Source: JADKAV01 sp963818505 (GTDB lineage Bacteria > Actinomycetota > Actinomycetes > S36-B12 > UBA10799). From it: DNA of 64,000 bases. The DNA lies in assembly GCA_963818505.1 (NCBI GenBank), contig CAWFSJ010000001.1, positions 930,001 through 994,000 of the forward strand, read 5' to 3'. Below the pieces are notes generated by a model that worked only from the letters and a program-made list of their open reading frames with translations, was not told the origin of the DNA and made no database searches. The translations under genes were made by a program, and so were the position numbers. Positions 8,669 to 17,365 of this stretch are shown here, piece by piece (position 1 is the stretch's first letter; the number at the start of each line of letters is the position of its first letter).

Positions 8669-10807
8669 ATGATCAGGGTCCGGTTCGTGGTGACCGCGTT
8701 CCTCTGCGTGCTCGGTCTGCTGTTCGCCACCCTGATCTCGCCGGTCCAAGCGCAGGGCATCGAGCCACGCAAGGCACTGGTTCTCTACGACTCCAGTGGA
8801 GCCTGGGGCCACCTGGGCGAGTTGTACGCCCAGATGGTCGCGAACTTGGCCACGCACTTCGGTGAGTTCGATGTCCTGCCGGTCACCGCTTACCAAGCGG
8901 GACGAATGGCGACCTACAACGGCGTCGTCTACATCGGTACCAGCCACGGCGAACCGTTGCCGCAGGCCTTCCTCGATGATGTTCTGGCCGATACCACCGG
9001 AGTCCTGTGGCTCGGCGACAACCTCCAACAGTTGCACGACCGGGCGGCGGCCGACTCGCTGCCCGGGTACTTCGTCCACCAGTACGGCTGGCAGTACCGG
9101 GGATTCGACAACCGCCCGGTCCCTACGGTGACGTACAAGGGGCGCAGCCTCAACCGGGATACAGCCCACAACGCAGGCAGCGTCATGGATCTCATCGTCG
9201 ACCCTTCCGGCAATGCGACGGTCCTGGCGCAGGGCAACCGCTTGGACGGGACATCCTTTCCTTGGGCCATCAGGTCCGGGCACCTCACCTACGTCGGTGA
9301 AGTACCCCTGACCCACATCGACGAGTCCGACCGCTACTTGATCCTTGGCGACCTCTTGTTCGACCTGCTGGACCCGGGTGCACAGGAGCGGCACCGGGCG
9401 ATGGTCCGAATCGAGGATGTCTCGCCACTGGCCGATCCTGCGAGGCTGCGCCTGATCGCGGATCTGCTGCATGGACGCGGCATCCCGTTCAGCGTCGGTG
9501 TCATCCCAGTGTTCGTCGATCCAGGCCGCGACAAGAAGGTGACGCTGGCTGATCGACCCGACGTGGTCGCTGCCTTGAAATACATGGTCGAACAAGGTGC
9601 CACGCTGATCCAGCACGGGTATACCCACCAGTTCGGCACCCAGCCGAACCCGTACAACGGGGTCACCGGCGAGGACTTCGAGTTCTTCACCGCACATGTT
9701 GATCAAGCGACAGACGATGTCGTCATGACCGGACCAGTCGCCGGCGATTCCGAACCTTGGGCACTGGAGCGGATGAACGCCGGGGGTGCCGCAATGCTGG
9801 ACGCGGGACTTTCAGTCCCGGGCATCTTCGAGTTCCCGCACTACGCCGCTTCGGCGCCTGCCTACGCCGCTGCCACGGCCTACGCGGCGCGCTACGAGCG
9901 AGGTCTGTACTTCGCCGGCTTCACAGGCACCGGCCCGGACCATTCACGGTTCGCGGGGCAGTTCTTTCCCTACGAGGTCACCGACGTGTTCGGCTCGCGG
10001 GTCATCCCCGAGAACCTCGGCAATGTGCGTCTCACCACCACGAACAACAACGCCCCGGTTCTGCCTGCCGAGATCATCGATCGGGCCGCCAAGAACCTGG
10101 TGGTGCGTGACGGTTATGCCTCGTTCTTCTTCCATGCATTCCTGGACCCCGCCTTGCTGGCCGAGACAGTCGATGGCATCACGGCCCTCGGGTACGACTT
10201 CGTCAGTCCGGGCGAGGTGCTCGCGCATTTCCCCGGCGATCCCGTTGGACTTCCCCTGACACCACAGGACGTCCAGGTCCAGACCGGGCCCGACTCCGTA
10301 CAGGTTCACGTCGTCACCGACCCGGCAGAGACAGTGCGCCCCCAAGCCTTCGTGTACAGCCTCGACGACGGTCCATGGACCGAGGTCGCCACGATTCGGG
10401 AGCAGACGTTCACGGTGGCTGGGCTCGGCCCCACTTCCCACCGCATCACTGTCGCGGCGGTCAACGTCGTCGGCACGGGTCCACCGTCGGATCCGGTCAC
10501 CTTCAGCCTGCAGCCCGCTTCAACTGCTCGGCCAGTCGGGCCTACTGAGCTCCAACCGCCAGCAGGACTGCGGGCCAAGATCACGCGCAAGGCAGTCACC
10601 GCGAAGTGGCGACCTGTGACGGGCGCCGATCGCTACCGCGTAAGAGTCGCACTCCGGGGTAGCCGAACCAAACACGCCAGTGTGCAGACAACACGCGCCC
10701 GATTCGCCGGTCGGTTCGCCAAGGGTTCGCGCGTGCGATTGTGCGTATGGGCCGTCAGCCGACTCGGCACTTCGGAGGCCTCGTGCTTGGCCAAACGGGT
10801 TCGCTAG
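8669..10807 (+). CDS. Secreted DUF2334 (polysaccharide-deacetylase-like) protein with C-terminal fibronectin-III-like domains
   Basis: Predicted 712 residues; the ATG at 8669 sits about six bases after a GGGGG run. An N-terminal signal peptide covers residues 1-28 (ending P-V-Q-A-Q). An N-terminal ~220-residue domain (A-L-V-L-Y-D-S-S-G, Y-I-G-T-S-H-G-E) precedes the DUF2334 module (M-V-R-I-E-D-V-S-P, G-I-P-F-S-V-G-V-I-P, L-I-Q-H-G-Y-T-H-Q). The Asp and the H-G-x-T-H pair are the metal-ligand pattern shared with carbohydrate deacetylases. Two fibronectin-III-like segments follow, then a basic tail. It probably acts outside the cell on envelope polysaccharide or exopolysaccharide. Its stop overlaps that of the convergent SARP gene. 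Confidence 0.85.
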   Translation: MIRVRFVVTAFLCVLGLLFATLISPVQAQGIEPRKALVLYDSSGAWGHLGELYAQMVANLATHFGEFDVLPVTAYQAGRMATYNGVVYIGTSHGEPLPQAFLDDVLADTTGVLWLGDNLQQLHDRAAADSLPGYFVHQYGWQYRGFDNRPVPTVTYKGRSLNRDTAHNAGSVMDLIVDPSGNATVLAQGNRLDGTSFPWAIRSGHLTYVGEVPLTHIDESDRYLILGDLLFDLLDPGAQERHRAMVRIEDVSPLADPARLRLIADLLHGRGIPFSVGVIPVFVDPGRDKKVTLADRPDVVAALKYMVEQGATLIQHGYTHQFGTQPNPYNGVTGEDFEFFTAHVDQATDDVVMTGPVAGDSEPWALERMNAGGAAMLDAGLSVPGIFEFPHYAASAPAYAAATAYAARYERGLYFAGFTGTGPDHSRFAGQFFPYEVTDVFGSRVIPENLGNVRLTTTNNNAPVLPAEIIDRAAKNLVVRDGYASFFFHAFLDPALLAETVDGITALGYDFVSPGEVLAHFPGDPVGLPLTPQDVQVQTGPDSVQVHVVTDPAETVRPQAFVYSLDDGPWTEVATIREQTFTVAGLGPTSHRITVAAVNVVGTGPPSDPVTFSLQPASTARPVGPTELQPPAGLRAKITRKAVTAKWRPVTGADRYRVRVALRGSRTKHASVQTTRARFAGRFAKGSRVRLCVWAVSRLGTSEASCLAKRVR

Positions 10808-11595
10808 TCCGGGCGTTGCGCTACGACCGTCCCCAGCATTCGCGTGGTGATCTCCGACGGCTCGACCCCAAGATCTCTGCGCAACGCGGTCCGGCAGGCC
10901 AGGTAGGCCCTGCGAGCCTCCGAGGTGTTTCCTTCCGCGAGGTGAATCCGCATGATGGTTCGGTGGGCGCTCTCCCTGGCGGGGTCCGCGACCAGAGCAG
11001 TCAGGGCCGCATCGAGGGCGAGTGCGTACCTGCGCGCCCGGGAGAGGCGCTCGGCCTGCTCCTCCAGCATGTGCAGGCGCAGTTGACGCAGACGTTCCCT
11101 GTCCGCGAGAAGCCATGCGTCGTCCCAGTCCGGCAATAGTTCGCCCCCATGACCCAGAGCACCAAGCACGTCCGAGGCCGGCGTCGGGCTTCTCGAGTCG
11201 ATACTGCCGGTCGCCATGCTGACGTAGTGATGCACATCGACCTCGACGTCGGGCCGCAGATCGAGCGTGAAGCGGGTTGCGGCGATGAGCCCGCATGCCG
11301 CCCGGTTCACACGCCAGACCGATGACCGAAGAGACGCCGAGGCTCTCGCTTGCGCCGAGTCCGGCCACAGGGTGCCCGCTGCCCGTGAACGGCTGCAACG
11401 ACCGGCAAGAGCCAGCAGCGCCACGAGACGTTCGGTCACCGGTGTGAGCTCAACAGCCCGGTCGTCGACCGTGAGGCAGAATCCGCCGAGCAGCGTCAGC
11501 ATCGTTCGTCCGGATGGTCGTGCCGCCGGAAGGAAGGCCTGCAATGTGGGGTCGCTGCCGTCGTCGGGGAAGGTCCCCACTGCGTTGTGTGCCAC
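10804..11595 (-). CDS. SARP-type transcriptional regulator (winged HTH plus BTAD)
   Basis: About 263 residues from the GTG ending at 11595, which follows a GGGGG stretch; ATG 11502 and GTG 11649 are alternatives. An N-terminal OmpR-like winged helix (L-L-G-G-F-C-L-T-V, L-W-P-D-S-A-Q-A-R-A, L-R-S-S-V-W-R-V) is followed by a bacterial transcriptional activation domain made of TPR-like helices (L-L-P-D-W-D-D-A-W, A-L-R-R-D-L-G-V-E-P-S). SARPs activate by binding heptamer direct repeats 11 bp apart upstream of a promoter. Three such GTGAC repeats lie at 11686-11712, between this gene and the divergent secreted-protein gene, making that gene and/or self-regulation the likely targets (inference). 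It is not in a recognisable antibiotic cluster. Confidence 0.85.
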   Translation of the reverse strand: MAHNAVGTFPDDGSDPTLQAFLPAARPSGRTMLTLLGGFCLTVDDRAVELTPVTERLVALLALAGRCSRSRAAGTLWPDSAQARASASLRSSVWRVNRAACGLIAATRFTLDLRPDVEVDVHHYVSMATGSIDSRSPTPASDVLGALGHGGELLPDWDDAWLLADRERLRQLRLHMLEEQAERLSRARRYALALDAALTALVADPARESAHRTIMRIHLAEGNTSEARRAYLACRTALRRDLGVEPSEITTRMLGTVVAQRPD

Positions 11596-11685
11596 CTTGG
11601 CACCCCCTGCTCGGCCACCCCCATCTTGCGTCGGCACCCGCTGGAGCACATCCCACTTTCGGGTCAGAGCGTGTCAACCGACCCG

Positions 11686-11712
11686 GTGACATCGCCGTGA
11701 CGCCGCCGTGAC
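11686..11712. promoter_or_regulatory. Three GTGAC direct repeats with 11-bp period (candidate SARP operator)
   Basis: GTGAC occurs at 11686, 11697 and 11708, the last two preceded by CC. The spacing of exactly one helical turn is what SARP regulators contact. The site lies upstream of the SARP gene and 65 bp upstream of the divergent gene at 11778. Confidence 0.55.
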
Positions 11713-11777
11713 TGCTCTTGGCAAGGCTGCCCTTACCGGCGTCACCCGACGGCGGACCCCGTACAAGGTAGGCACTC

Positions 11778-12305
11778 ATGTTGGACAAACTCTCCAGACT
11801 CCGGCCATCCGCCGCATTGGTGGTCTCGTTCGCCGCGCTCACTCTCGTGGCCGGCGGCACCGCCATGGCAGCACCCGACGGCCCAGATTCCAGTCTCCAA
11901 GCACTGAGCAAGTCGCAGGTCCGCAAGATCGCGACGAACCAGGCGAACAAAGCGATCACCGACCGGGCCTCGTCCCTTGAGGTCCTGCTGGCACAGTCCG
12001 TCGCGGATAACGCGATCACCAGCGCCAAGATCGCCGAGGACGCGGTGAAGGCCAAACAACTGGGACCAACCCAGACTGTCACCAACGGCGCCGGGATCGC
12101 GAACGGCACAACCGCCACCGTTGCTGTTGCGTGCCCGACAGGGACTCAGATGATCAGTGGCGGCGGCACCACGACGCTCGGTGGCACCGACCTGAACCTG
12201 ATGGTGCGATCCCTGCCCGACGGCAACGGCTGGACGGTGACCTACCGAAACGTCTCTGGAGTCGCCCTCACGATCACGGCAGTGGCGACCTGCCTGTCTG
12301 CCTGA
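11778..12305 (+). CDS. Secreted protein with repeat-type stalk and C-terminal Cys-pair beta domain
   Basis: Predicted 175 residues, with AAGGTAGG six bases before the ATG. The signal peptide (residues 1-31) ends A-M-A-A. A middle segment with D-N-A-I-T-S-A-K-I-A-E-D-A-V-K-A-K-Q-L resembles the collagen-like or tail-fibre stalk repeats seen in actinobacterial exported proteins. A small C-terminal domain follows, with Cys at V-A-C-P and A-T-C-L and a G-N-G-W motif. The role is unknown. It is divergent from the SARP gene and shares its regulatory region, so it may be its target. Its 3' end overlaps the broken gamma-glutamylcyclotransferase remnant on the other strand. Confidence 0.75.
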   Translation: MLDKLSRLRPSAALVVSFAALTLVAGGTAMAAPDGPDSSLQALSKSQVRKIATNQANKAITDRASSLEVLLAQSVADNAITSAKIAEDAVKAKQLGPTQTVTNGAGIANGTTATVAVACPTGTQMISGGGTTTLGGTDLNLMVRSLPDGNGWTVTYRNVSGVALTITAVATCLSA

Positions 12306-12500
12306 TCACCTCGTTGATGTACGCATCGACGGGCCCATCGTCGGTGTGAGCCGCGGTGAAAGTCCGCAGGTAGGCCTGGCCTTCGAATTCGTCGAGCCGT
12401 CGCCAATGTGTCGACAGCTCGGCGGATTCGAAGAGACGGTCGGTCCATCGGGGTCCAGTCGGCGTAGACCGCGAGACGTCGCACCCATGTCGATTCGTTC
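12274..12500 (-). pseudogene. Remnant of a gamma-glutamylcyclotransferase (AIG2-like), truncated and frameshifted
   Basis: No single frame is a full gene, but two minus-strand frames together read as the C-terminal half of a GGCT-fold protein. One gives R-L-D-P-D-G-P-T-V. After a frame change near 12440 the other gives L-F-E-S-A-E-L-S-T-H-W, L-D-E-F-E-G-Q-A-Y-L-R, D-D-G-P-V-D-A-Y-I and a stop at 12274. The pattern LFxSxxLxxHWxxLDxFEGxxYxR followed by VxAYxY is typical of these proteins. The N-terminal part with the YGTL motif is absent; the UvrA-like gene ends at that point. A sequencing error could explain the frame change but not the missing half. Confidence 0.6.
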
Positions 12501-14877
12501 ACGGTCCGACATACGCCGCGAGATGTTGACCCGTGAGCGTCGATCGATCGGCGATCAGGGCAGCGGGTGTGCCTTCGAACACGATACGTCCACCGTCGTG
12601 TCCGGCGCCGGGACCGAGGTCGATGATCCAGTCGGCGTGGGCCATCACCGCTTGATGGTGTTCGATCACGATTACGGACTTACCCGAGTCGACCAGTCTG
12701 TCCAATAGGCCCAGTAGTTGCTCAACGTCGGCCAGGTGCAGGCCGATCGTCGGCTCGTCAAGAACGTAGACCCCACCCTTCTCGCCCATACGGGTGGCCA
12801 GTTTCAGCCGCTGCCGCTCACCCCCGGACAGGGTTGTGAGGGGCTGGCCCAGGGTGAGGTACCCGAGGCCGACGTCGGCGAGCCGTTCGAGAATCTTGTG
12901 GGCGGCCGGTGTGCGCGCCTCGCCTACTGCGAAGTAGTCCAACGCGTCAGTCACCGGCAACGCGAGCACCTCTGCGATGTTCAATCCTCCGAGTGTGTAC
13001 TCGAGCACGGAGGCCTGGAAACGCTTGCCCTCGCAGTCCTCGCAGGTCGATTCGACCGTGGCCATCACACCCAGTTCGGTGTAGATGACCCCAGCCCCGT
13101 TGCAGGTGGGACATGCTCCTTCGGAGTTGGAGCTGAACAGGGCTGCCTTCACGGCGTTGGCCTTGGCGAACGCCTTGCGGATGGGGTCCAGCAGTCCCGT
13201 GTAGGTCGCAGGGTTGCTACGCCGCGAACCCTTGATCGCCGACTGGTCGACGGTGACCACGTCTTCGCGCTTGGCCAGCGAGCCGTGGATGAGCGAACTC
13301 TTCCCGGAACCGGCGACGCCGGTGATCACGCACAACACACCCAGCGGGATATCCACGTCGACGTCGTCCAGGTTGTTCGCGTTCGCCCCGCGGATCTCGA
13401 GCCTGCTGGTGGCCGTGCGCACCGACTTCTTCAATTGCGCCCGGTCGTCCAGATGGCGTCCGGTGATCGTGCCACTGGTCCGCAAGTCCTTCACGGACCC
13501 TTCGAAGCAGACCGTCCCACCCCCGGTCCCCGCACCTGGGCCGAGGTCCACCACGTGATCCGCGATCGCGATGGTCTCGGGCTTGTGCTCCACGACCAGC
13601 ACCGTGTTGCCCTTGTCGCGCAGTCGCAGCAGCAGGCCGTTCATCTGCTGGATGTCGTGCGGGTGCAGCCCGATAGTCGGCTCGTCGAAGACGTAGGTGA
13701 CATCGGTCAGCGAGGACCCGAGGTGGCGGATCATCTTGGTGCGCTGCGCCTCTCCGCCGGACAGCGTGCCCGCCGGTCGATCCAGCGACAGGTACCCCAG
13801 GCCGATCTCGGTGAAGGAGTCGAGCAGGTGCTGCAGGCCTGCCAGCAGAGGTGCGACGGATGGCTCTTCAACACCGCGCACCCATCCCGCGAGGTCGCTG
13901 ATCTGCATCCTGCAGGCGTCCGCGATGCTGACGCCCTTGATCTTCGAGGAACGGGCGCCCTCGCTCAGCCTCGTACCGGCGCAGTCAGGGCAGACCGTGA
14001 ACGTGATCGCGCGCTCGACGAACGCGCGGATGTGCGGTTGCATGGCGTCGACGTCCTTGGACAGGAACGACTTCTGGATCTTCGGGATCAAACCTTCGTA
14101 CGTGACGTTGACCCCCTCGACCTTGATCTTGGTCGGCTCCTTGTAGAGCAGGTCCTGCAGTTGGCGCTTCGTGAACTTGGAGATGGGCTTGTCCGCGTCG
14201 AAGAATCCGCAGCCGCGGAAGATGCGTCCGTACCAGCCCTCCATGCTGTAGCCGGGGATCTTCAAGGCGCCATCATTGAGCGACAGGCTGTCGTCGTACA
14301 GCGCTGTGAGGTCGAAGTCAGTGACCGAACCCATTCCCTCGCAACGCGGACACATGCCGCCGAGCCGCGTGAATGTCGCCTTCTCTGTGCGGGTCTTGCC
14401 CTCGCCGCGCTCAACCGTGATTGCACCGCTGGCGCGTACCGACGGAATGTTGAACGAGTACGCATTGGGCGGGCCGATATGGGGCTGCCCAAGCCGGCTG
14501 AACAGGATGCGCAGCATCGCATTGGCGTCGGTCACCGTGCCTGCGGTGGAGCGTGGGTTCGAACCCATCCGCTCCTGGTCCACGATGATCGCCGTGGTCA
14601 GGCCCTCGAGCAGATCCACTTCGGGTCGCGACAGGCTCGGCATGAATCCCTGCAGGAAGGCGCTGTACGTCTCGTTGATCAGCCTCTGCGACTCCGCGGC
14701 GATGGTGCCGAAAACCAGCGAACTCTTGCCCGAGCCCGAGACCCCGGTGAAGACCGTCAGCCGTCGTTTGGGTATCTCGAGGTCGACGTTCTTGAGGTTG
14801 TTCTCACGGGCTCCATGCACGCGGATCAGGTCGTGACTATCGGCCTGGCTGCCAGCATCGGATTTGGTGCTACTCAT
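12499..14877 (-). CDS. UvrA-like ABC ATPase (short UvrA paralogue)
   Basis: Predicted 792 residues against about 950 for housekeeping UvrA. It has two ABC ATPase halves: Walker A G-V-S-G-S-G-K-S (45-52) and G-V-A-G-S-G-K-S (520-527); signatures L-S-G-G-E at 372 and 683; D-E-P at 398-400 and 707-709. Zinc-finger pairs are C-P-R-C (176) with C-P-D-C (296), and C-P-T-C (589) with C-E-D-C (612). The reduced length suggests loss of the UvrB-binding insertion, as in class II UvrA and drug-resistance paralogues (DrrC-type). It is probably a DNA-damage or drug-intercalation tolerance protein rather than the main excinuclease subunit. It is monocistronic, with ATG at 14877. Confidence 0.9.
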   Translation of the reverse strand: MSSTKSDAGSQADSHDLIRVHGARENNLKNVDLEIPKRRLTVFTGVSGSGKSSLVFGTIAAESQRLINETYSAFLQGFMPSLSRPEVDLLEGLTTAIIVDQERMGSNPRSTAGTVTDANAMLRILFSRLGQPHIGPPNAYSFNIPSVRASGAITVERGEGKTRTEKATFTRLGGMCPRCEGMGSVTDFDLTALYDDSLSLNDGALKIPGYSMEGWYGRIFRGCGFFDADKPISKFTKRQLQDLLYKEPTKIKVEGVNVTYEGLIPKIQKSFLSKDVDAMQPHIRAFVERAITFTVCPDCAGTRLSEGARSSKIKGVSIADACRMQISDLAGWVRGVEEPSVAPLLAGLQHLLDSFTEIGLGYLSLDRPAGTLSGGEAQRTKMIRHLGSSLTDVTYVFDEPTIGLHPHDIQQMNGLLLRLRDKGNTVLVVEHKPETIAIADHVVDLGPGAGTGGGTVCFEGSVKDLRTSGTITGRHLDDRAQLKKSVRTATSRLEIRGANANNLDDVDVDIPLGVLCVITGVAGSGKSSLIHGSLAKREDVVTVDQSAIKGSRRSNPATYTGLLDPIRKAFAKANAVKAALFSSNSEGACPTCNGAGVIYTELGVMATVESTCEDCEGKRFQASVLEYTLGGLNIAEVLALPVTDALDYFAVGEARTPAAHKILERLADVGLGYLTLGQPLTTLSGGERQRLKLATRMGEKGGVYVLDEPTIGLHLADVEQLLGLLDRLVDSGKSVIVIEHHQAVMAHADWIIDLGPGAGHDGGRIVFEGTPAALIADRSTLTGQHLAAYVGP

Positions 14878-14949
14878 GGTTAGCCGTCTTATCAGATTCC
14901 GATGAGCTGCCTCGCGGCCGCGCTTCCGATTCGAGCAATGGCGCTCGGG

Positions 14950-15237
14950 CTAGACCGTCTTCCAAGTCACGTTGCCCTGGTCGTCGGTCTGTGTCACCTC
15001 AACGTTGACCGACTCGCCGTCAAGTTCAGCGGTGCACGTCGAGACCTTGCCCGTCTCGATCGGGATCGGGCTCGGGCACGTCACGGTGGGAGCCGCGGAC
15101 AGATCGAGTTGCGACTGCATCTCCGTGGAGATGGTGGTCTGAAGTTTGTCGACGTCCAGTTCCGAGGCTGAACAAGCGGAAAGGGAGGCGGCAGCGACGA
15201 GGGCGCCGGCACTTAGGAGGATCAACTTTGAGCGCAT
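14950..15237 (-). CDS. DUF4333 lipoprotein
   Basis: Predicted 95 residues. The lipobox L-S-A-C puts the lipidated Cys at residue 22. The mature part is one DUF4333 domain: V-D-K-L-Q-T-T-I, a Cys in V-T-C-P-S, a second in S-T-C-T-A, then a beta hairpin ending G-N-V-T-W-K-T-V. These small exported domains are widespread in actinobacteria; their function is unknown, and a disulfide between the two Cys is likely. It is one of several exported proteins in this stretch and has no operon partner. Confidence 0.85.
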   Translation of the reverse strand: MRSKLILLSAGALVAAASLSACSASELDVDKLQTTISTEMQSQLDLSAAPTVTCPSPIPIETGKVSTCTAELDGESVNVEVTQTDDQGNVTWKTV

Positions 15238-15297
15238 TGCCGCACTGTATACCCGCTGAGAACCCGACGACGCTTCAAACGTGCGCCGCCAGCCGTC

Positions 15298-16434
15298 CTA
15301 GGCAGTGACTTTGAAGACGACCGTCTTGGTCTTCTTTGCCCGAGTGACCTTGAGTTTGCAGCGACCGTTGCGAAGGACCTTCACCTTGGCCTTCTTGCCC
15401 TTGCCGACGATCTTGCACACCTTCGGCGACTTGGATACGACCTTCTGGGCGCCCTTCGCCTTGGCCGGAAGTGCAATCACCCTGTTCAGGGTGGGTCCGG
15501 AACGTTGAGCCGCGGACCAGGAGGGCGACGAACCACCCGGGACGAGAAGTTGCGGCTGCTGACCGCCGGGGAACGTGCACATGCCGTCCGGGGCGACGCC
15601 ATCGGGCTTGGCGCTGAAAGCCACGCCGTCGGAGTTCTCCCACACGAAGTACGCGCCATCGGGCGAGAACGAAGGGCTCTGCGGTTTGCTCGCAGGCACC
15701 GTGCACTCACCCCCCGGCTTCACCGTCAACGAGTTGCCCGATCTCGCCAAGGGCACCCAGTCGAGGTAGTCGTCGGTATTGGTCGAACCGACCACGAGCA
15801 TCGAGTCCCCTGACCTCGTCACCTCACCCGCGGTCCACGACAAGTCACCTTCGCTCTGAAGAATCACCGTCGGTCCAGACGCAGACATCGGGTCGGCGAT
15901 CCCTACGTCACGACCGTTCGAGACGATCAACATCTCATTCCACCAGCTCGGACTGAACAGCCCACACCAGTTACGGAGGTTGACCGTGGCGCCGGGCACG
16001 GTGGTACCGACACATGTTCCGGTTGTCCAACTCGGGTAGCCCGAGTAGGTGAGGTACGAGTAGGCGATCTGGTTGCCGGCCGGATTGGCGACGACCTCCG
16101 CCAGCCCAGAAGGAAGCCCACCGGTGTCCATGTACGGGATGCCACTGTTGAGCAACTTCTGCGAGGCCGGGTCGTACTGCTGCGCGGTGCCAGCAGGCCC
16201 CCGCACCGTCAGCAGACTCCCTGCGTCGTTGAGCGATGGGCTGCCGTAATTGGTCTCCGGCGTCCCGTTCGGGGTCAACTGCCGCGGACTCGATGACCCA
16301 TCGGCCGGAACAGCGAACACCGTGAGGTCCTTGGTGTAGACGATTGTGCCGGAGGGCCCTCCATCGGCGGCCTGGGCCGGCGCACTTACGCCAGCAACGG
16401 CAATGGCGGTCACGGCTAGCGCGATCTTCTTCAT
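15298..16434 (-). CDS. Secreted beta-propeller-like (PD40/TolB-like) protein of unknown function
   Basis: Predicted 378 residues. The start M-K-K-I-A-L-A-V is chosen because GGGAGGG lies five bases upstream. The signal peptide ends A-P-A-Q-A-A. The body has WD40/PD40-like strands (G-T-I-V-Y-T-K-D, S-F-S-P-D-G-A-Y-F-V-W) suggesting a TolB-type propeller with few blades. The C-terminal ~70 residues form a Lys-rich beta domain with Cys at V-C-K and R-C-K. It may bind cell-envelope polymers through the basic tail (inference). No enzymatic residues are recognised. Confidence 0.7.
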   Translation of the reverse strand: MKKIALAVTAIAVAGVSAPAQAADGGPSGTIVYTKDLTVFAVPADGSSSPRQLTPNGTPETNYGSPSLNDAGSLLTVRGPAGTAQQYDPASQKLLNSGIPYMDTGGLPSGLAEVVANPAGNQIAYSYLTYSGYPSWTTGTCVGTTVPGATVNLRNWCGLFSPSWWNEMLIVSNGRDVGIADPMSASGPTVILQSEGDLSWTAGEVTRSGDSMLVVGSTNTDDYLDWVPLARSGNSLTVKPGGECTVPASKPQSPSFSPDGAYFVWENSDGVAFSAKPDGVAPDGMCTFPGGQQPQLLVPGGSSPSWSAAQRSGPTLNRVIALPAKAKGAQKVVSKSPKVCKIVGKGKKAKVKVLRNGRCKLKVTRAKKTKTVVFKVTA

Positions 16435-16555
16435 GTTGACCCTCCCCATCGGGACAGCATTGCCCGCATGAGGTCTACAACTCTGTCGTATGCAGGGCTA
16501 GAAAATGATCATCCTTTCGGATCACTTCGCGCCACGAACCCCAAGCGAAGCCGCC

Positions 16556-17365
16556 TCACGAAGTGACCTGAGGCTCAGCTGCCGCCCCGATCGGCGTTCC
16601 GAGGTTCAACCTGGATTGGAAGTCATGCGTGGTCAGCAGGCTCAACGGCCGCTTGCCATCCAGACCCAGCCGGCGCAGGGTTTCGGCCATGGGATGAGTG
16701 CTGTCCCCGATCCGCAACTGGACCCCACCCCCTGCACGCAGCGTATTGCCGCCCCGGACGTTGACCGTTGTGCGCAGCATCGCATCGTCCAAATACGAGT
16801 ACAGAACGATGGGCAAGCTGGGCGCCGGCACGCCGATCCCAGCCCGGCCGGACAACTCCATGATGGGCTCGCCGCCAGCTGGGTCATCGACACGCACAAG
16901 CACGTCTCGCCCGGAATGCCTGACGTCCATCGACGTGACGAACTTGGGCAACCCCCAGACCTCGCGGCCCGCTGCGTCCGCAGTCGCCGTGGACACCGGC
17001 AGGTGCAGCACGTGGTAGCCCAGATCGCGTCCCTGACTGTCCACGTCGCGCAGTGTCTGCTGCCAACGGCCCCCGGCACGCGCGTCGGCAGGCACCACCG
17101 GAATCGCCAACCCCACTTCGTAGTACGGACCGATCGACGTTACCCGGTAGTCGTAGCCCGCGATGAATGCCACTGAGCTGCTGCCTCTTGTCATGGCAAG
17201 TCGCAAACCCTGCGCGCGGACTTCCGCGTCGGCCGCCTCCCGATCCACCATGAACAGGGCGACCACCACGCTGGTGTCGTAGTAGAGGATGGGGAACTCG
17301 GCCGGACCCTCGCTGGTCTCGAGGGTGGTACGCGGGACGGCGAAGAACGGTCCCTTTTGTTTCAT
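16556..17365 (-). CDS. Acetoacetate decarboxylase family protein
   Basis: Predicted 269 residues. The ATG overlaps the stop of the upstream acyl-CoA dehydrogenase by one base (TGATG), so the two are translationally coupled. The segment E-V-W-G-L-P-K-F places Lys 141 at the position of the Schiff-base Lys of acetoacetate decarboxylase. Beta-cone segments such as G-Y-D-Y-R-V-T and S-I-G-P-Y-Y-E-V follow the family pattern. The family includes true acetoacetate decarboxylases and several aldolase/dehydratase relatives, so the substrate is open. Coupling to an acyl-CoA dehydrogenase suggests a role in an acyl or keto-acid breakdown route. Confidence 0.8.
   Translation of the reverse strand: MKQKGPFFAVPRTTLETSEGPAEFPILYYDTSVVVALFMVDREAADAEVRAQGLRLAMTRGSSSVAFIAGYDYRVTSIGPYYEVGLAIPVVPADARAGGRWQQTLRDVDSQGRDLGYHVLHLPVSTATADAAGREVWGLPKFVTSMDVRHSGRDVLVRVDDPAGGEPIMELSGRAGIGVPAPSLPIVLYSYLDDAMLRTTVNVRGGNTLRAGGGVQLRIGDSTHPMAETLRRLGLDGKRPLSLLTTHDFQSRLNLGTPIGAAAEPQVTS

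Noticed and set aside
12718..14883. 721-codon plus-strand open frame
   Set aside because: It is antisense to the UvrA-like gene, whose minus-strand frame has all motifs. Long antisense frames are expected in this GC-rich DNA.
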